33,313 nucleotides of DNA from Chloroflexota bacterium (GTDB lineage: Bacteria > Chloroflexota > Anaerolineae > Aggregatilineales > Phototrophicaceae): contig JAPPMO010000009.1 in assembly GCA_028873975.1 (NCBI GenBank), positions 1 to 33,313 of the forward strand, in the 5' to 3' direction. Below the pieces are notes generated by a model, which saw only the letters and a program-made list of their open reading frames with translations, was not told where the DNA came from and made no database searches. A program made the translations under genes and the position numbers. Of this stretch, positions 31,030-33,313 are shown piece by piece. Every line of letters starts with the position of its first letter. Within the stretch, counting starts at the first letter, position 1.

Positions 31030-31554
31030 CTAGCGCTCTTCTATCGTGACGCTTTTGATCTTGTCCGCCACGATGGCTCTGTTCGGACGTTGCGGATCAA
31101 TCCGCTGCAACGCGCTCAAGACCTGCAAGCTTTCTTCATCGTTCACGCGGCCGAAAACGGCATGGCGCCCGTCAAGATGCGGCGTCGGTACAAAAGTGAT
31201 GAAAAACTGCGAGCCGTTGCTATTGGGTCCGGCGTTTGCCATGCTCAAGGTCCCGGGCGCATCGTGCCGGATTCGCAAAGCGGAATCCTCGTCGTCCCAA
31301 CGGTAACCGGGTCCGCCGCGACCGCTGCCCGTGGGGTCGCCGCCCTGCGCCATGAATCCGTCCAGTACGCGGTGGAAGATCACGTCATCATAGAATCCAT
31401 CGCGGGCGAGGAAAACAAAATTGTTGACCGTGACGGGCGCGCGGTCGGCGAAGAGATCAATTGAGATGAGGCCTTTGCTGGTATCCATAAGGGCGCGGTA
31501 GGTCTTTTTCGGGTCGATGACCATGGCGGGCGGGCTGGCGTATTGCTTGGGCAC
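31030..31554 (-). CDS. Cyclophilin-type peptidyl-prolyl cis-trans isomerase
   Basis: A 174-residue isomerase speeding cis-trans change at Xaa-Pro bonds during protein folding. The active-site blocks are [20 protein letters not shown] (Arg of FHR plus Gln/Gly), [20 protein letters not shown] and [13 protein letters not shown], all as in classical cyclophilins. A compact core of this length with no signal peptide points to the cytoplasm. The start is GTG at 31554, with AGGAG six bases before it. The N-terminal 16 residues ([16 protein letters not shown]) are a short extension in the style of Chloroflexota and actinobacterial single-domain cyclophilins. Confidence 0.93.
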   Translation of the reverse strand: MPKQYASPPAMVIDPKKTYRALMDTSKGLISIDLFADRAPVTVNNFVFLARDGFYDDVIFHRVLDGFMAQGGDPTGSGRGGPGYRWDDEDSALRIRHDAPGTLSMANAGPNSNGSQFFITFVPTPHLDGRHAVFGRVNDEESLQVLSALQRIDPQRPNRAIVADKIKSVTIEER

Positions 31555-31654
31555 GGGTGGCTCCTGTCGGCTGGGCTAATCCAAGTAGCGTATCAGACAA
31601 TCAATAGCTGGGCTAGAGTAGCGAGCTCCGAGATCTAGGAGCCAATGGTGGATA

Positions 31655-31683
31655 TTGGCAACATTATGCGGTGGTACTATAAT
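31655..31683 (+). promoter_or_regulatory. Promoter of the XRE-ImmA/PIN operon
   Basis: TTGGCA (31655-31660), a 17-bp spacer and a perfect TATAAT (31678-31683). The predicted transcript start near 31690 lies 21 bases before ATG 31711, which rules out an in-frame ATG at 31645. Confidence 0.7.
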
Positions 31684-31710
31684 CTTGACAAAATAGTTAG
31701 GTGGACAATC

Positions 31711-32919
31711 ATGGTAGCAGTTAACCCTGAAATCCTGATTTGGGCACGGAAGACGGCCGCCTTGAGTGTCGAAGAAGCGGCAAGAAAGCTTGGATTTAGA
31801 GATTCTAAAAGGCATACAGCTGTCGAAAAGCTGGAGTTGCTGGAAAAGGGCGAAGATGAGCGAGGAAAGATCGAGCCAACACGATCTCAGTTGAATGCGA
31901 TGGCAAGGGTATATCGTCAGCCGTTGCTTGTATTCTATCTTCGGAAACCACCCAAAAAGGGGGATCGCGGGGAAGACTTCAGATCGTTGCAGCAATCATC
32001 AAGCAATCCCAGAGAAAACGCATACCTGGACATCCTTATGCGCAATGTTAAGGCAGCGCAAAGCATTGTGCGCGACTTACTTGAAGACGACGAAACGGAA
32101 CGACTTGACTTTGTAGGTTCAGCGCGGATGGACATGGGCGAAGAGGCAATAGCCGAAAGCATTTCCAACAAATTGAATTTCGATTTGCAGCGGTTTCGCA
32201 GTAGAAGGTCATACTCTGATGCATTTGGATACCTGCGCGACCAAATTGAAGGCTTGGGTATCTTCGTCCTACGACTAAGTGATCTTGGAAACTATCACAC
32301 GTCAATCCCAGCGGACGTGTTTCGAGGATTTGTATATGCTGATCCTATCGCTCCGTTTGTTGTAATCAATCGAAACGATGCCAAGTCTGCATATTCCTTT
32401 ACTGCTATTCACGAGCTCGCACACATTTGGATTGGATCTAGCGGTATAAGCGGCGAGTTAGGACATGATACAAATAATGCTATTGAGCACTTCTGTGACC
32501 GCGTTGCCGCACGACTTTTGTTGCCAGAAAAAGACTTAGACACAATCGGCTATCTCAGAAGAGCTACAAATGTGGAACTGGTGACAAAAATAGGTGGACT
32601 GTCGTCGGAATGGAAAGTAAGCCGCACTATGATAGCTTACAATCTATTACATCATGATATAATCAGTTTCTCTCGTTGGGAGACTCTTAGTATGCAATTC
32701 AGACAGGAGTACCTGAAACAAAAACAACTTGAAAAGGATGAAAGAGATTCCCGAGAAAATAGACCAATCAACATGAACGGAATACTGCGCAACAACTTGG
32801 GCAAGCGACTTGTTGACCATGCACGAGCGTGGCTTGCAGAAGGAACGCTCACACCTTCCAAAGCCTCAGTCGTGCTCAGCGTAACGCCAAGAAGAGTAGA
32901 CGCCATCTTAAATCCATAA
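31711..32919 (+). CDS. XRE-family helix-turn-helix protein fused to an ImmA/IrrE metallopeptidase (COG2856)
   Basis: A 402-residue protein. Residues about 1-80 are a Cro/C1-type helix-turn-helix region (ILIWARKTAALSVEEAARKLGF, split, then SQLNAMARVYRQPLLVFYL). The C-terminal two thirds carries the zinc peptidase motif HELAH (234-238) in FTAIHELAHIWIG, with a later Glu ligand in AIEHFCDRVAARLLLP. ImmA/IrrE peptidases cleave partner repressors or act as antitoxins; fused to XRE they are often found next to toxin genes. A basic C-terminal helical part follows. AGGTGG sits six bases before ATG 31711, and a strong promoter lies just upstream. A PIN-type gene begins 20 bases later. Composition is AT-rich (23 of 60 G/C at 32161-32220), unlike the backbone. 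Confidence 0.9.
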   Translation: MVAVNPEILIWARKTAALSVEEAARKLGFRDSKRHTAVEKLELLEKGEDERGKIEPTRSQLNAMARVYRQPLLVFYLRKPPKKGDRGEDFRSLQQSSSNPRENAYLDILMRNVKAAQSIVRDLLEDDETERLDFVGSARMDMGEEAIAESISNKLNFDLQRFRSRRSYSDAFGYLRDQIEGLGIFVLRLSDLGNYHTSIPADVFRGFVYADPIAPFVVINRNDAKSAYSFTAIHELAHIWIGSSGISGELGHDTNNAIEHFCDRVAARLLLPEKDLDTIGYLRRATNVELVTKIGGLSSEWKVSRTMIAYNLLHHDIISFSRWETLSMQFRQEYLKQKQLEKDERDSRENRPINMNGILRNNLGKRLVDHARAWLAEGTLTPSKASVVLSVTPRRVDAILNP

Positions 32920-32939
32920 CGAACCAAAGAGAGAAACTG

Positions 32940-33266
32940 TTGTTATACCTTCTTGACGCTAGCGTCTTGATCGACGCAAGCAATACCTTTTACGAGATGG
33001 ACAGAGTTCCGCAATACTGGGACTGGCTACTAAAGCATGCTAACGATGGACGTGTAAAGATTCCGTACGAAATTCTGCTTGAAATAGTGTCTGGGTCGAA
33101 GCAGGATGACCTATCGCGATGGACAAAGTCAAACAAGTCTTCATTGCTACTGGATGAGTCTGTCGATGTTTTTCACCTACGTAAGATCCAAGAAGAAGGC
33201 TATGCTCACGATCTTACGGAATCTGAAGTTCGAAAACTGGGTAACGATCCGTTCCTAATTGTATAG
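32940..33266 (+). pseudogene. Shortened PIN-like toxin protein (DUF4411 type)
   Basis: About 108 residues from a TTG start at 32940. LYLLDASVLIDASNTFYEMD is the first PIN strand with the acidic Asp of the active site; VPQYWDWL and KIPYEILLEIVSG follow as in DUF4411 proteins. The late acidic region KLGNDPFLIV is reached, then a stop (TAG) appears. Family members as I recall them run to about 160 residues, adding a final strand after this point. Neither other forward frame after 33240 continues the family pattern. The gene may be truncated, or this may be a compact variant. It follows the XRE-ImmA gene by 20 bases; pairs of this type have been described as candidate toxin-antitoxin modules. The product would be a predicted Mg-dependent RNase if active. 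Confidence 0.6.
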
Positions 33267-33313
33267 TCCCGTGTTGAGGTGGGTCGGTTTTTCGTGAAAT
33301 TTCTCTGGGGTTT

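Noticed and set aside
30916..31464. A 182-codon plus-strand open frame at the orphan promoter
   Set aside because: Most of it is antisense to the clear cyclophilin gene, and no ribosome-binding site precedes its ATG.
1..33313. Selenoprotein genes with in-frame TGA, given the presence of selA
   Set aside because: All recognised redox proteins here use Cys at the active site and end at normal stops; no frame continues past a TGA in a family-like way that I could see.
33240..33313. Frameshift rescue of the PIN gene
   Set aside because: Translations of the other two forward frames past 33240 hit stops or do not resemble the missing C-terminal part, so a simple one-base shift does not restore it within the window.
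1..33313. CRISPR array, prophage or transposase
   Set aside because: No regularly spaced direct repeats of CRISPR size, no integrase, transposase or phage structural gene was found; the only mobile signals are the MITE-like copies and the two AT-rich islands.

Overview
The window looks like a contig piece from a Chloroflexota bacterium (Anaerolineae-like or a relative). This is an inference from gene content: a Thr/Pro-linker lipoprotein with SH3 repeats, a PTPS-related multispan membrane protein, a winged-helix/BTAD regulator, an enolase-superfamily sugar-acid dehydratase, SelA, and frequent GTG/TTG starts. No rRNA is present, so the placement is not firm. The backbone is GC-rich (40 of 60 bases G/C at 16501-16560). 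Two islands are clearly AT-richer: a HindIII-type restriction-modification pair (24 of 60 at 14521-14580) and an XRE-ImmA/PIN module at the right end (23 of 60 at 32161-32220). Both look horizontally acquired.

Layout. 1-8.1 kb: two paralogous BCP-type peroxiredoxins bracket an SH3 lipoprotein, a PTPS-related membrane protein, an UMF1/Atg22-type MFS transporter carrying a large inserted soluble domain, and a bacterial-PH membrane protein. 8.1-11 kb: an ACT-less homoserine dehydrogenase, then pspA and a membrane-anchored coiled-coil partner. 10.97-11.23 kb: a 257-bp MITE-like element with 18-bp terminal inverted repeats; the right end of a second copy lies at the very start of the window. 11.3-14.3 kb: a VOC protein, then a polar amino-acid ABC permease and a tandem two-domain substrate-binding protein on the minus strand. 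14.4-16.3 kb: the R-M pair. 16.3-18.7 kb: a DAO-type FAD oxidoreductase and D-galactonate dehydratase. 18.8-20.7 kb: a CPA2 cation/proton antiporter with a PII-like partner, then tRNA-Gln.

20.9-24.2 kb (minus): a tight three-gene operon of an AbgB-like M20 amidohydrolase, a PLP aminotransferase and a 2OG-Fe(II) dioxygenase of the amino-acid hydroxylase type. 24.5-29 kb (minus): an operon of a small membrane protein, SelA, an M24 peptidase and an FprA-type ferredoxin-NADP reductase. 29.1-30.4 kb: a BTAD regulator whose NTPase-like N-terminus has lost its Walker A. 30.4-31.0 kb: an apparently gene-free stretch. 31.0-33.3 kb: a cyclophilin and the XRE-ImmA/PIN pair, in which the PIN protein is shortened.

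The strongest leads are the amidohydrolase-aminotransferase-dioxygenase operon, the MITE-like family, the antiporter-PII pair, the transporter with an inserted domain, and the degenerate regulator. No CRISPR array, transposase, integrase or phage gene was seen.
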